Shown: positions 7,447 through 15,622, counted from the first letter of the stretch. The stretch is 64,000 bases of DNA from Faecalibacterium sp. HTF-F (GCF_023347535.1 NZ_CP094473.1:310001-374000), one strand, 5' to 3'. Numbers and translations: made by a program. The notes: generated from the letters alone by a model not told the origin.

Positions 7447-9237
7447 ATGTCAAAAACCAAGATCAACGACCCCGGGGCGCACCACGCAGGCAGCGGTGCG
7501 CTGATCCAGCGGTTTCTGCCCTATCTGGCAAAGTACAAAAAGACCCTGTTTCTGGATCTGTTCTGTGCAGCACTGACCACCCTGTGTGATATCGTGCTGC
7601 CCAAGATCATGAGCACCATCACCAACGCCGCCATGGGCGTGGGCATCACCCTGACGGCAGGCATCGTGCTGCGGCTGGCAACGCTCTATTTTGTGCTGCG
7701 CATCATCGACGGTGCAGCCAGCTACTACATGTCCAGCATCGGTCATATCATGGGCGTCCACATCGAGACCGACATGCGCCGCGATGCCTTTGACCACCTG
7801 CTGAAGCTGGACCACACCTACTACAACAACACCAAGGTGGGCACCATCATGGGCCGCATCACCAACGACCTGTTCGATGTGACCGAGTTTGCCCACCACT
7901 GCCCGGAGGAATTTTTCATTGCGGCCATCAAGATCGTGGTGTCCTTTGTCATCCTGTGCCGGGCCAGTGTGCCGCTGACGCTGGCGGTGTTCGCCTGCGT
8001 GCCGCTGATGGGGGTGGTATCGGTATACCTGAACGGACGTCTGCGGGCACGGTTCCGCCAGCAGCGCGTGCAGATCGGCGAGCTGAACTCCACCATTGAG
8101 GACAGCCTGCTGGGGCAGGGCGTCGTGAAGGCCTTTGCCGCCGAGAATGAGGAACGGGAAAAGTTCGCCAAGGGCAACCGGGAGTTCGAGGAGATCAAGA
8201 CCCTCGGCTACTACGCCATGGGTGCCTTCAACACCTCCACCCGCCTGTTCGACGGCCTGATGTATCTGGTGGTCATTCTGGCAGGCGGCCTCTCGCTGGT
8301 ATACGGCAGGATCACCGCCGGTGACATGGTGGCCTATATGCTGTACGTCACCACCCTCATTGCCACCATCCGCCGCATCGTGGAGTTTGCCGAGCAGTTC
8401 CAGCGCGGCATGACCGGCATCGAGCGCTTTGCCGAGATCATGGACACCCCGGTGACCATCGGCGACGCCCCGGACGCGGTACCGCTGCAGCCCGGCCCCG
8501 GTGACATCCGGTTTGAAAATGTCAGCTTTGAGTACCCGGACGACCACAACAAGGTCCTGCACAACGTCAGTCTGGATATCCGGGCGGGCGAACGGCTGGC
8601 GCTGGTCGGCCCCTCGGGCGGCGGCAAGACCACCCTGTGCAACCTCATCCCCCGCTTCTACGAGGTGACCAGCGGCCGCATCCTGATCGACGGGCAGGAT
8701 ATCCGCCATGTCACCCTGAAGAGCCTGCGGCAGGATATCGGCATCGTGCAGCAGGATGTGTACCTGTTCAGCGGCACGGTGGCCCAGAACATCGCCTACG
8801 GCAAGCCCGGTGCTACCCGCGAAGAGATCATGGAAGCGGCGCGTCTGGCGGGTGCGGAAAAGTTCATTCTGGCCCTGAAGGACGGCTTCGACACCTATGT
8901 GGGTGAGCGCGGCGTCAAGCTCTCCGGCGGGCAGAAGCAGCGCATCGCCATTGCGCGGGTGTTCCTGAAGAACCCGCCCATCCTCATTCTGGACGAGGCC
9001 ACCAGCGCACTGGACAACGAAAGCGAGATCCTGGTGGGCCAGAGCCTTGAAAAGCTGGCCCATGGCCGCACCACCCTCACCATCGCCCACCGCCTGACCA
9101 CCATCAAGGACTACGACCGCATCCTTGTGCTGGGCGAAGAGGGCATCGTGGAGTCCGGCACCCATGACCAGCTGCTGGCAAAGCAGGGCGTCTACTACCG
9201 CCTGTGGAACCAGCTGCCGGGGGATGAAACGCTGTAA
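7447..9237 (+). CDS. ABC exporter, fused permease and ATPase
   Basis: 596 aa half-transporter that must dimerise. The N-terminal type-IV exporter domain (about 30-320) has six membrane helices. The nucleotide-binding domain follows, with Walker A GPSGGGKTT, Q-loop IVQQDVYLFSGTV, signature VKLSGGQKQR, Walker B ILILDEATSALD and switch His in IAHRLTT. All catalytic motifs are intact. The closest general class is MsbA/lipid or multidrug exporters, and the substrate cannot be read from the sequence. No second half-transporter lies next to it, so a homodimer is likely. The ATG follows AGGAGG. Confidence 0.93.
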   Translation: MSKTKINDPGAHHAGSGALIQRFLPYLAKYKKTLFLDLFCAALTTLCDIVLPKIMSTITNAAMGVGITLTAGIVLRLATLYFVLRIIDGAASYYMSSIGHIMGVHIETDMRRDAFDHLLKLDHTYYNNTKVGTIMGRITNDLFDVTEFAHHCPEEFFIAAIKIVVSFVILCRASVPLTLAVFACVPLMGVVSVYLNGRLRARFRQQRVQIGELNSTIEDSLLGQGVVKAFAAENEEREKFAKGNREFEEIKTLGYYAMGAFNTSTRLFDGLMYLVVILAGGLSLVYGRITAGDMVAYMLYVTTLIATIRRIVEFAEQFQRGMTGIERFAEIMDTPVTIGDAPDAVPLQPGPGDIRFENVSFEYPDDHNKVLHNVSLDIRAGERLALVGPSGGGKTTLCNLIPRFYEVTSGRILIDGQDIRHVTLKSLRQDIGIVQQDVYLFSGTVAQNIAYGKPGATREEIMEAARLAGAEKFILALKDGFDTYVGERGVKLSGGQKQRIAIARVFLKNPPILILDEATSALDNESEILVGQSLEKLAHGRTTLTIAHRLTTIKDYDRILVLGEEGIVESGTHDQLLAKQGVYYRLWNQLPGDETL

Positions 9238-9253
9238 AAAACACATGCATACA

Positions 9254-9287
9254 AAAAAGCTCTGCCGCAAGCACGGCAGAGCTTTTT
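9254..9287. terminator. Bidirectional hairpin terminator
   Basis: A 14-bp perfect stem (9254-9267 with 9274-9287), loop CAAGCA, A-rich left and T-rich right ends. It serves the ABC gene and the converging glucokinase gene. Confidence 0.88.
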
Positions 9288-9300
9288 GCGTACAGAAGGA

Positions 9301-10251
9301 TCATTCGCCCACGATCAGGCGCACAGAACCATAGATACCGGCATCGTTGCCAAGGATGGCGGGCACGATGGGGGTCTCACGGCAGGACTTGAAGGCATAG
9401 ACCTTGAAGTGCTCCCGCAGCGGGGCAAACAGCACATCGCCTGCGCGGGACACGCCGCCGCCCACCATGAACATCTCCGGGTCCACGGTGGCGGCAATGG
9501 TTGCCAGCGCCATGCCGAGGGTATCGGTCATCTCGTCCACCTCGCGGGCGGCAAGGACATCGCCGCTGCGGGCGGCATCAAACACGTCCTTGGCGGCAAA
9601 CTCGGTGCCGCGCAGGGTGCAGGGGGTGTCCGGGTTCTCGTCCAGCAGCTTCTTCATGCAGCGCACAACGCCGGTAGCACTGGAATACTGCTCCAGACAT
9701 CCGTGCTTGCCGCAGCCGCAGGCAGCGGTTTCGTGGCGGTCCACCGTGATGTGGCCGATCTCGCCGCCGGCACCGTGGGTGCCATCAATGACCTTGCCGT
9801 TGACGATGACGCCGCCGCCCACGCCGGTGCCCAGTGTGACCATGACCGCGCTGCGGCAGCCCTTGGCTGCACCCATCCAGATCTCGCCCAGAGCAGCCAC
9901 GTTGGCGTCATTGCCCACCAGGACCCGGATGCCGCCCAGCATGGTGCTCAGCTCTTCGGCTACATTATGCTTGCCCCAGCCGCCGAGGTTTGCGCAGATG
10001 ATGGGCACGATGCGGCTGTCCAGCACAGGGCCGGGCACGCCCACGCCCACGCCTTCCACCTGAGCGGCGGCAAGGCCTTTTTCCTGCATCTTGCCCTGCA
10101 CGGCGGCAGCCAGATTTTCCAGAATGTGTTCACCGGCGTTGGAGGTGTCGGTGGGAACTTCCCACTTTTCCAGCAGCTCGCCGGTGGTCTTGAACAGGCC
10201 GATCTTAGCGGTGGTGCCGCCCAGATCGATGCCGAATGCGTATTCCTTCAT
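9301..10251 (-). CDS. glcK: ROK-family glucokinase
   Basis: 316 aa. Phosphorylates glucose with ATP at the entry to glycolysis. The ATP-binding motif AFGIDLGGTTAKIGLF is at 5-20, and the catalytic Asp115 lies in VGNDANVAALGE. The zinc/ROK signature follows: His159 in THGAGGEIGH and Cys178, Cys180 and Cys185 in CGCGKHGCLE. Length and motifs fit the Firmicutes GlcK group. A GC hairpin (10269-10285) lies in the leader just before the ribosome site, and AGTATA at 10304-10309 is a likely -10 on the minus strand. Other ROK sugar kinases are possible. Confidence 0.9.
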   Translation of the reverse strand: MKEYAFGIDLGGTTAKIGLFKTTGELLEKWEVPTDTSNAGEHILENLAAAVQGKMQEKGLAAAQVEGVGVGVPGPVLDSRIVPIICANLGGWGKHNVAEELSTMLGGIRVLVGNDANVAALGEIWMGAAKGCRSAVMVTLGTGVGGGVIVNGKVIDGTHGAGGEIGHITVDRHETAACGCGKHGCLEQYSSATGVVRCMKKLLDENPDTPCTLRGTEFAAKDVFDAARSGDVLAAREVDEMTDTLGMALATIAATVDPEMFMVGGGVSRAGDVLFAPLREHFKVYAFKSCRETPIVPAILGNDAGIYGSVRLIVGE

Positions 10252-10399
10252 AGTTCATTTACCCCTTCTGCGGCCCGGGGCCGCATTTTTCATTCATACA
10301 GCCAGTATAGCACACCCGCTCCGAAAAGAGCAGTGCCGCTGCGGATTTTCATGCAAACAGACGGAAAACGCAGTGGATATTTGGCACAAATGCCAGTAC

Positions 10400-11284
10400 T
10401 CACCGCACGGTGTTGGTCAGGCTGCCAATGCCGTCGATCTCGCAGCGCACCGTGTCGCCGGGCTTCAGAAACTGCGGCGGGTCCATGCCCATGCCCACGC
10501 CTGCCGGGGTACCGGTGGCAATGATGGTTCCGGCCTTCAGGGTCATGCCCTGGGTCAGCTCGTGAATGACATGGTCGATGTCAAAAATCTGCAGGCCGGT
10601 GTTGGAGTCCTGCCGCTTTTCGCCGTTGACAAAGCTGCGGATGCCCATTTTGGGCGGATAGGTGTCGAATTCGTCTGCGGTAACGATGCAGGGGCCCATG
10701 GGCGTAAAGCCGTCCAGACTCTTGCCGAAATACCACTGCTTGTGGGCGGTCTGCACATCGCGGGCGGAAACGTCGTTCAGGATGGTGTAGCCGAACACAT
10801 AGTCCTTCGTCTGCCCGGCGAGTACGTCTCGGGCATCTCTGCCCAGAACCACAGCCAGTTCGCATTCGTAGTCCAGCTTCTGCACAAGGTCGGTGTGGGC
10901 TTCAATGAAGCCGCCGTCCGGCACGGCGCGGCTGACCCGCTTGGAAAAATAAATGGCGTCCTGATGCTTTGTGGCAAAGGCATCGGCAGAGTATTTTTCT
11001 GCCTCGTCCGAGTGGGCCATGTAGTTGATGCCAAGGCACACCACGTCCTGTGCAGGGCAGGGGATGGGGCTTTGCAGCTGTACGGCATCGACGGGCAGAG
11101 CCGGGATGCCTGCAATGGCAAGCTGCAGCCCGGCCCGCACCTGCGGGGTCAGAAAGGGGATGGCGTCGGACAAGGTTTCATAGGAAAGGCCCAGCCAGCT
11201 CAGGGGCCAGACCTGTGTGCCGTCGGCAGAAAGAATGGCCGGATCTTCCACGCCGTCCGGCAGGCGGCAGGTAACAAAACGCAT
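10400..11284 (-). CDS. Fumarylacetoacetate hydrolase (FAH) family protein
   Basis: 294 aa. The C-terminal FAH fold starts near residue 80 with VCLGINYMAHSDEA. The metal-binding acidic residues are in the DYECELAVVLG and NDVSARD motifs, and IIATGTPAGVGMG is the usual glycine-rich loop. Members hydrolyse or decarboxylate beta-diketo acids, or act as oxaloacetate decarboxylases. The N-terminal 70 residues are the family's variable lid. It is the last gene after the DJ-1 family gene, 14 bp away, with a GAGGGAGGG ribosome site. The exact substrate is not predictable. Confidence 0.88.
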   Translation of the reverse strand: MRFVTCRLPDGVEDPAILSADGTQVWPLSWLGLSYETLSDAIPFLTPQVRAGLQLAIAGIPALPVDAVQLQSPIPCPAQDVVCLGINYMAHSDEAEKYSADAFATKHQDAIYFSKRVSRAVPDGGFIEAHTDLVQKLDYECELAVVLGRDARDVLAGQTKDYVFGYTILNDVSARDVQTAHKQWYFGKSLDGFTPMGPCIVTADEFDTYPPKMGIRSFVNGEKRQDSNTGLQIFDIDHVIHELTQGMTLKAGTIIATGTPAGVGMGMDPPQFLKPGDTVRCEIDGIGSLTNTVR

Positions 11285-11298
11285 GTGGACTCCCTCCC

Positions 11299-11850
11299 TC
11301 AGTGGCGGTAGGCGATGGCGTTCCGGATGCGGTCGGCCTCAGCCTGTCCGGCCAGCTGGCGCACCAGCTCCAGCGCAAAGGGAATGGCACCGCCCAGACC
11401 GTAGCTGGTGGTGATATTGCCGTCCACGACGACCTCAGCATCCAGCACCTCGGCACCGGCCAGCTGATCCTGAAAACCGGCGTGAGCCGTGGCCTTTCTG
11501 CCTTCCAGCAGGCCCAGCTGTGCCAGCACGCTGGGGGCGGCGCAGATGGCGGCGACCTTTTTGCCCGTCTGTGCAAAGGAAACACAGGTGTCGGTGACAG
11601 TCTTGTTGGCGGCAAGGTTTGGGGTGCCGGGGATGCCGCCGGGCAGCACCACCATGTCCACATCCGAGTAATCGATGTCCTCTGCCAGTGCGTCGGCGGT
11701 GATGTGCACCTTGTGGCTGCTGGTGATGGCGCGGTTGCCGGTGGCGCTGGCAATGGTCACCTCCACCTTGGCGCGGCGCAGCAGATCGACCACCAGCAGG
11801 GCTTCACACTCTTCGGTGCCCTCGGCAAAAAATACAACAGCTTTACTCAT
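11299..11850 (-). CDS. DJ-1/PfpI family protein (YajL/ThiJ-like)
   Basis: 183 aa. The start at 11850 is set by CACAGGAGGG and by the classic N-terminus MSKAVVFFAEGTEECEAL. The nucleophile-elbow cysteine is Cys103 in AAICAAPSVL and the conserved glutamate is in GTEECEA, as in DJ-1. LPGGIPGTPNL is also a family motif. DJ-1 proteins are linked to oxidative-stress defence and glyoxal handling; the exact activity is disputed. It probably forms an operon with the FAH gene. Confidence 0.92.
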   Translation of the reverse strand: MSKAVVFFAEGTEECEALLVVDLLRRAKVEVTIASATGNRAITSSHKVHITADALAEDIDYSDVDMVVLPGGIPGTPNLAANKTVTDTCVSFAQTGKKVAAICAAPSVLAQLGLLEGRKATAHAGFQDQLAGAEVLDAEVVVDGNITTSYGLGGAIPFALELVRQLAGQAEADRIRNAIAYRH

Positions 11851-11940
11851 AAAAATATCCCTCCTGTGAAGGTTTTCTCCGGAGAAAGGCAGCGCAGGAT
11901 CCCCGCGCGGCGGGAACCGGCTGCTTCCCGGTCGGATGAC

Positions 11941-11974
11941 AAAAAAACCGCATGCCGCTCCGGGCGGCACGCGG
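11941..11974 (-). terminator. Terminator after yerC
   Basis: On the minus strand an 11-bp GC stem (11948-11958 with 11964-11974) is followed by seven T. It separates yerC from the DJ-1 gene. Confidence 0.8.
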
Positions 11975-11983
11975 CACAGCTTC

Positions 11984-12286
11984 TCATTTTTTGGTTTTGC
12001 CGGCAGATTTTTCCGCTTCCAGCAGGCTGCGCAGCACGCTGTCGTCGGCACTGAGCACCCGGCTGACCCGGCTGATGATGGCACTGGACGCACCGGTCTT
12101 ATCCATGATCTCGGTGTAGATGCGTTTGTCCACCAGCATTTCGGCAATGTTGTAGCGCTGCTCCATTGCGCTCAGCTCGGAATAGCTGCACACATCCTGT
12201 AAAAAGCGGTAGCACTGTTCCGGGGTCTTGAGCTGCAAAAATGCCTGATACAGACCGGACTGACCGGTAGGATGATCTTTTGCCAT
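11984..12286 (-). CDS. yerC: YerC/YecD-type TrpR-like regulator
   Basis: 100 aa. The region LYQAFLQLKTPEQCYRFLQD, then CSYSELSAMEQRYNIAEMLV and IISRVSRVL, is the TrpR-like helix-turn-helix pattern of the YerC/YecD family. It would bind DNA as a dimer. Ligand and targets are unknown. A 17-bp perfect palindrome (12333-12349) sits between a possible -35 and -10 upstream of it, which suggests autoregulation. A terminator closes the gene, so it is probably monocistronic. Confidence 0.88.
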   Translation of the reverse strand: MAKDHPTGQSGLYQAFLQLKTPEQCYRFLQDVCSYSELSAMEQRYNIAEMLVDKRIYTEIMDKTGASSAIISRVSRVLSADDSVLRSLLEAEKSAGKTKK

Positions 12287-12332
12287 GTCGTTCTCCTTCT
12301 TTGCAGATGCCGCCCACAGGCAGGCACTTTAT

Positions 12333-12349
12333 TACACTACATTAGTGTA
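12333..12349. promoter_or_regulatory. Candidate YerC operator, 17-bp palindrome
   Basis: TACACTA-CAT-TAGTGTA, with perfect 7-bp arms, 46 bp before yerC. On the minus strand it fills the spacer between TTGTTC and ATAAAG, a weak promoter-like pair. Position and symmetry fit a repressor site. Confidence 0.5.
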
Positions 12350-12401
12350 GAACAAACGAAGAAAAAATTCAATAGCATTTTGCGGTTTTCCGACAGCAAA
12401 A

Positions 12402-12896
12402 TCAGCCCAGAGTATGCTCAAACACCACTTCGTCCCGGGGAACGGTGCCGGTATCCTGCTCGGCAGGCTTTAAATTGCGGTAGCGCAGTGCCTTGAAGAA
12501 CTGCTGCACCGGCAGGGCCTTGGCGTGCACGGTGCACCACACACGGCCCTTGCCCTCGCCGCGGGCCAGCCGCTCGCAGGAGAGCACAATGTCCCGGCCC
12601 AGTGCCTTGCCGCGGTATTCGGGCTTGAGGTACAGGTGCATCAGATGCAGGGCGGTGTTCTCCATCTTCCACGCAAAGTAGCCGATGGTCTTGCCGCCCA
12701 GAACGACCAGAAAATAGTTCACATCGTTGTCGATGTCCGCTTCGATGGCGTCTGCGCTCTGCAGCTCCTCCACAAGAGTGTCCAGCTGCTTTGCGGGATA
12801 GTAGCGCTTGTACACCTCGTGCCAGAGCTCGCTGGCAAGGTCGGCGGTGGCGTGGATGTATTTGGCCTTGGCGACCAGCTTGTAATCAGGCTTCAT
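12402..12896 (-). CDS. GNAT-family N-acetyltransferase
   Basis: 164 aa. The start at 12896 follows AAGGAGA, and longer forms would run into the nitroreductase gene. The acetyl-CoA loop appears as LYLKPEYRGKALGRDIV (a Q/RxxGxG/A-like pattern), preceded by beta-strand HLMHLY and followed by VWCTVHAKALPVQQFFKALRY. These are hallmarks of the GNAT fold. It lies 8 bp behind the nitroreductase gene and is likely co-transcribed. The acceptor substrate is unknown. Confidence 0.82.
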   Translation of the reverse strand: MKPDYKLVAKAKYIHATADLASELWHEVYKRYYPAKQLDTLVEELQSADAIEADIDNDVNYFLVVLGGKTIGYFAWKMENTALHLMHLYLKPEYRGKALGRDIVLSCERLARGEGKGRVWCTVHAKALPVQQFFKALRYRNLKPAEQDTGTVPRDEVVFEHTLG

Positions 12897-12904
12897 AGTT
12901 CTCC

Positions 12905-13426
12905 TTATACTTTTACGATATAATCCGGCTTGCGGGGGGCGGCGGGCTTGGAATCTGCAGCAGGATAGCCCAGAATGCAGTGGCCGACGCCGACCCAATC
13001 ACCCTCGATGCCCCACTGCCGGAGCAGGGCCTTGCCCTCGTCGGATTCAAACTCTTCCTTTGCGCGGTTGATCCAGCAGCTGCCCAGCCCCAGCGAGGCT
13101 GCGGCCAGCATCAGATTGCCCATGACAAGGCTGCCGTCCTGCACGGCATTCTTGGAACCGGCATCGGCCAGCACCACCAGAATGGTGGGAGCGCCGTACA
13201 TGGGGTCGGTGTCCTTGCCCATGACAGCGGCGTTCATGCGGGTGAGCTGGGCGCGGGTGGCAGCGTCCTGCACCACCACGATCTTTGCGCTCTGGCGGCC
13301 CATGGCACTGGCGGCGTAGGTGCCGGCTTCCAGCACGGCATTCAGCTCTTCGTCGGTGATCTGCTCCGGCTTATAGGCACGGCAGCTGCGGCGGCTCTTA
13401 ATGGTTTCCAAGGTTTCGTTGGTCAT
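12905..13426 (-). CDS. Nitroreductase-family FMN protein
   Basis: 173 aa, the short clostridial type. The N-terminal FMN-binding motif is IKSRRSCRAYKP, and mid-protein motifs are GTYAASAMGRQSAKIVVV, LVMGNLMLAAASLGLGSCWI and VGVGHCILGYPA. The enzyme would use NAD(P)H to reduce nitro-aromatics, quinones or flavins. A normal -35/-10 pair lies at 13458-13487 on the minus strand, and the GNAT gene follows in the same transcript. Confidence 0.93.
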   Translation of the reverse strand: MTNETLETIKSRRSCRAYKPEQITDEELNAVLEAGTYAASAMGRQSAKIVVVQDAATRAQLTRMNAAVMGKDTDPMYGAPTILVVLADAGSKNAVQDGSLVMGNLMLAAASLGLGSCWINRAKEEFESDEGKALLRQWGIEGDWVGVGHCILGYPAADSKPAAPRKPDYIVKV

Positions 13427-13457
13427 TCCAAATCCCTCCCTAAAAGCGTGTGCCTTT

Positions 13458-13487
13458 ATTGTATCACAAGACGGGCCGGAGTGTAAA
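13458..13487 (-). promoter_or_regulatory. Promoter of nitroreductase-GNAT operon
   Basis: Minus strand TTTACA (13482-13487), 18 bp, TACAAT (13458-13463). Confidence 0.65.
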
Positions 13488-13589
13488 GAAATTCCCTGCA
13501 GAGACGGTTTTGTTGCGCGTAAACGTTATCGTTGCGGGAATCATGTCAAAATGCACAATAAAACGTAAAAAGATTATGGAAAAGCATCC

Positions 13590-13618
13590 TTGCTGCCAAA
13601 GGACAAATACGTTATAAT
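13590..13618 (+). promoter_or_regulatory. Promoter of the lectin gene
   Basis: TTGCTG (13590-13595), 17 bp, TATAAT (13613-13618). An imperfect dyad AACGTTATCGTT lies about 60 bp upstream in 13520-13535 and resembles LacI-family operators. Confidence 0.75.
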
Positions 13619-13650
13619 AGGGCTACCAAACTGGAAAGGAGTCGTGCTCT

Positions 13651-14244
13651 ATGGCAAAGGCATCGCAGGCAGTCATTCTGGAAAATGAATTTTATATCAT
13701 CAAAGCCCCCAATGGAAAGGTGCTGGAAGTAAAGAACTTCAACACCGAGAATGGCGCGGCCATCCAGCTGTGGAGCTATGCAGGCCATCCGTGGCAGCAG
13801 TGGCAGTTCGTGGATGCGGGCGAGGGCCGCTGGCGCATCTGCAACCGCTTTACCGGCAAGATGATGGATCTGGCCCTTGGCGGTGTGGTGGAGGGCACAT
13901 GGCTGCACCAGTGGGGCCGCACCAGCGGGCTGAGTCAGTGCTGGGCGCTGGAGCCCACCCGCAGCGGGCGCACCCGCATCCGCAATGTGCTGGCGGATAA
14001 ATACATCGACCTTGTGGGCATGAACACCGCCAACGGCGCACAGGCCCAGATCTGGAACTTTGTGGCCGGCGGCAATCAGGAATGGACGCTGGAACGCATC
14101 GACCCGGACGCCGCCCAGAGCGGACGCCGTGCCGAGGAGGCCAAAGACCCGCAGCCCACGCCCAGCCAGCGCAAGCATCAGAACGACCTTGTGCGCAAGC
14201 TGAACAATGCGGGCAAGGGAAGAGCAAGCCGGAAGGGACAATGA
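13651..14244 (+). CDS. Ricin-type beta-trefoil lectin domain protein
   Basis: 197 aa. Residues about 10-155 form three ricin-B repeats, each closed by a QxW-type motif (WQQWQF, SQCWAL, NQEWTL), with NGKVLEV and NKYIDLV-like starts. The last 40 residues are charged and look disordered. There is no signal peptide or membrane segment, so an intracellular or non-classically exported location is implied. The sugar ligand is unknown. It has its own good promoter, and a hairpin-bearing repeat begins 1 bp after the stop. Confidence 0.85.
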   Translation: MAKASQAVILENEFYIIKAPNGKVLEVKNFNTENGAAIQLWSYAGHPWQQWQFVDAGEGRWRICNRFTGKMMDLALGGVVEGTWLHQWGRTSGLSQCWALEPTRSGRTRIRNVLADKYIDLVGMNTANGAQAQIWNFVAGGNQEWTLERIDPDAAQSGRRAEEAKDPQPTPSQRKHQNDLVRKLNNAGKGRASRKGQ

Positions 14245-14245
14245 C

Positions 14246-14359
14246 TTTAAATTGCCGCCGCGTTGCTCTGGCATATTCAGAGGAAAAAGTTATTTTTGGT
14301 TTGCACCCCGGCAAAGCCTGCGGGCTTTGCCGGGGTGCTTTTTCACGGGAGGGGCCGCA
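14246..14359 (+). repeat. Hairpin repeat with TGCG loop, copy (a); probable terminator
   Basis: Starts 1 bp after the lectin stop with TTTAAATTG and GCTCTGG, then TTCAGAGGAAAAA, an AT-rich stretch, a perfect 16-bp stem (14303-14318 with 14323-14338) and loop TGCG, ending in TTTTTCACGGGAGGGGCC. The left end, the GGAAA box, the loop and the right end recur in copies at 15336-15620, 19064-19345 and 41571-41697, while the stem sequence does not. The T-run after the stem makes it a good rho-independent terminator. Confidence 0.8.
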
Positions 14360-14406
14360 GCGTAAAACGGCATTTTCCACAAAAACAAGATCAAAAGGAG
14401 AACGCA

Positions 14407-14916
14407 ATGAATCTAGGAGCCTTCATGAACCCGGAATTTCCCATTTTCAGCACCACGCTGTGTTATTTGGAACGGGAGGATGCCTACCTGATGCTGCACC
14501 GCATCAAAAAGCAGGACGACTACAACCACGACAAATGGATCGGTGTAGGCGGAAAGTTTGAGCGGTTTGAAAGCCCGGAGGACTGTCTGCTGCGGGAAGT
14601 GAAGGAGGAGACTGGCCTGACTTTGAAGCGCTTCCGCGCCCGGGGCCTGCTGACCTTTATTTGGGGCAACATGACCGAGTTCATCCATCTGTATACCGCC
14701 GACCGCTGGGAAGGCGAAATGGTGCGGGACAGCGCCTGCAGGGAGGGCGTGCTGGAATGGGTGCCGAAGGAGAAGGTGACCGGCCTGCCCATCTGGGAGG
14801 GCGACAAGATCTTCTTCCGGCTGCTGAATGAGGACCGGCCTTATTTCTCCCTCAAGCTGGTGTATGAAGGCGATACCCTTACGCAGGCGGTGCTGGACGG
14901 GAAACGGATCGTTTGA
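14407..14916 (+). CDS. Nudix hydrolase (8-oxo-dGTP diphosphatase-like)
   Basis: 169 aa. The full Nudix box G-x5-E-x7-REVKEETGL begins at GKFERFE, so metal-dependent pyrophosphohydrolase activity is expected. MLHRIKKQDDYNHDKWIGVG before the box resembles the MutT/YtkD-like group that cleans oxidised nucleotides. The start at 14407 follows AAAGGAGA; an earlier in-frame start at 14263 would cover the preceding hairpin. Non-coding DNA follows for 700 bp. Confidence 0.9.
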   Translation: MNLGAFMNPEFPIFSTTLCYLEREDAYLMLHRIKKQDDYNHDKWIGVGGKFERFESPEDCLLREVKEETGLTLKRFRARGLLTFIWGNMTEFIHLYTADRWEGEMVRDSACREGVLEWVPKEKVTGLPIWEGDKIFFRLLNEDRPYFSLKLVYEGDTLTQAVLDGKRIV

Positions 14917-14929
14917 GCGCTTCCTGTGC

Positions 14930-15335
14930 AGAGCGTAGTCGTGTGGGTTGGGTTTAATGGCTTTTGAAAAAATGTATCGCCGCTGGGTACGTTCTCTTTT
15001 GCGTGCCAAAAGAGAACCAGAAAGGACGGCGGTGCCCGCAGGGCATGAAAGCCCCAGTGGGGCTTTTAAGCCGCAGACCGGTTTGCGCAGCAAATGCCGC
15101 GTGTTCAGCGCGGCAAGGTCTCCGCTACTTTCGAGGCGCGGGAGGCACGAATTAAGGGCTGCTCGCCCTTAATAATCTCAAAGCAGATGGGCTCCATACA
15201 AAAAATCCAAGTCGCTGCGCTAGAGGATTTTTTGTGTTGCGCCGATTTTGAGTCGCTTACGCGACGAACCGTGTGGGCAAGTTTGTGCTCCATCTGCTGC
15301 GCGACAGCTGCAGGCTGACGGTAGCAAAAGGCTGT
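14930..15335. other. Non-coding region packed with palindromes
   Basis: No credible gene here. Hairpins in order: 14991-15017 (GTTCTCTTTT stem), 15033-15045, 15048-15066, 15096-15114, 15151-15173, 15198-15235 (11-bp arms) and 15252-15265. The last two are enclosed by a long-range 9-bp pair, 15182-15190 with 15290-15298, giving a multi-branched fold. It could be a structured RNA or a degenerate repeat cluster. Confidence 0.6.
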
Positions 15336-15620
15336 TCACCGCCCGGCCCCTTATCGTGAAAAGGCAACGCCGGAATGACCGCAGTCATTCCGGCGTTGCT
15401 ATATATAAAAATATTTTTCCGCTGATATTGCAACGGCGACGACTGCGGCCTGCGGCCAAAGACTTCCCCCGGCCGGGGGAAGATGTCGCATAGCGACAAA
15501 AGAGGGAATGCAGGGAGGAGCTGTTGGGGCCGTGGCCAGCAGGATGCAAGGCCCGCTCAAGGGCCGTAGTAGCCGCTGGGTGCCACAACTCGTCCAGAGC
15601 GAAGCGGAGACAATTCTAAA
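15336..15620 (-). repeat. Hairpin repeat copy (b) with left arm of the 205-bp perfect inverted repeat
   Basis: On the minus strand it begins 2 bp after the IIC stop. 15416-15620 is a perfect inverted copy of 19064-19268 (205 bp, no mismatch found on reading both strands). Beyond it lie a perfect 16-bp stem (15364-15379 with 15384-15399, loop TGCG on the minus strand) and the conserved TTTTCAC..GGGGCC tail. Compared with copies (a) and (d) it carries about 130 extra bp between the GCTCTGG and TCAGCGGAAA boxes. Confidence 0.92.
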
Positions 15621-15622
15621 AG

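Noticed and set aside
14930..15335. CRISPR array
   Set aside because: The palindromes differ from one another and are not evenly spaced direct repeats with unique spacers. No cas gene is in the window.
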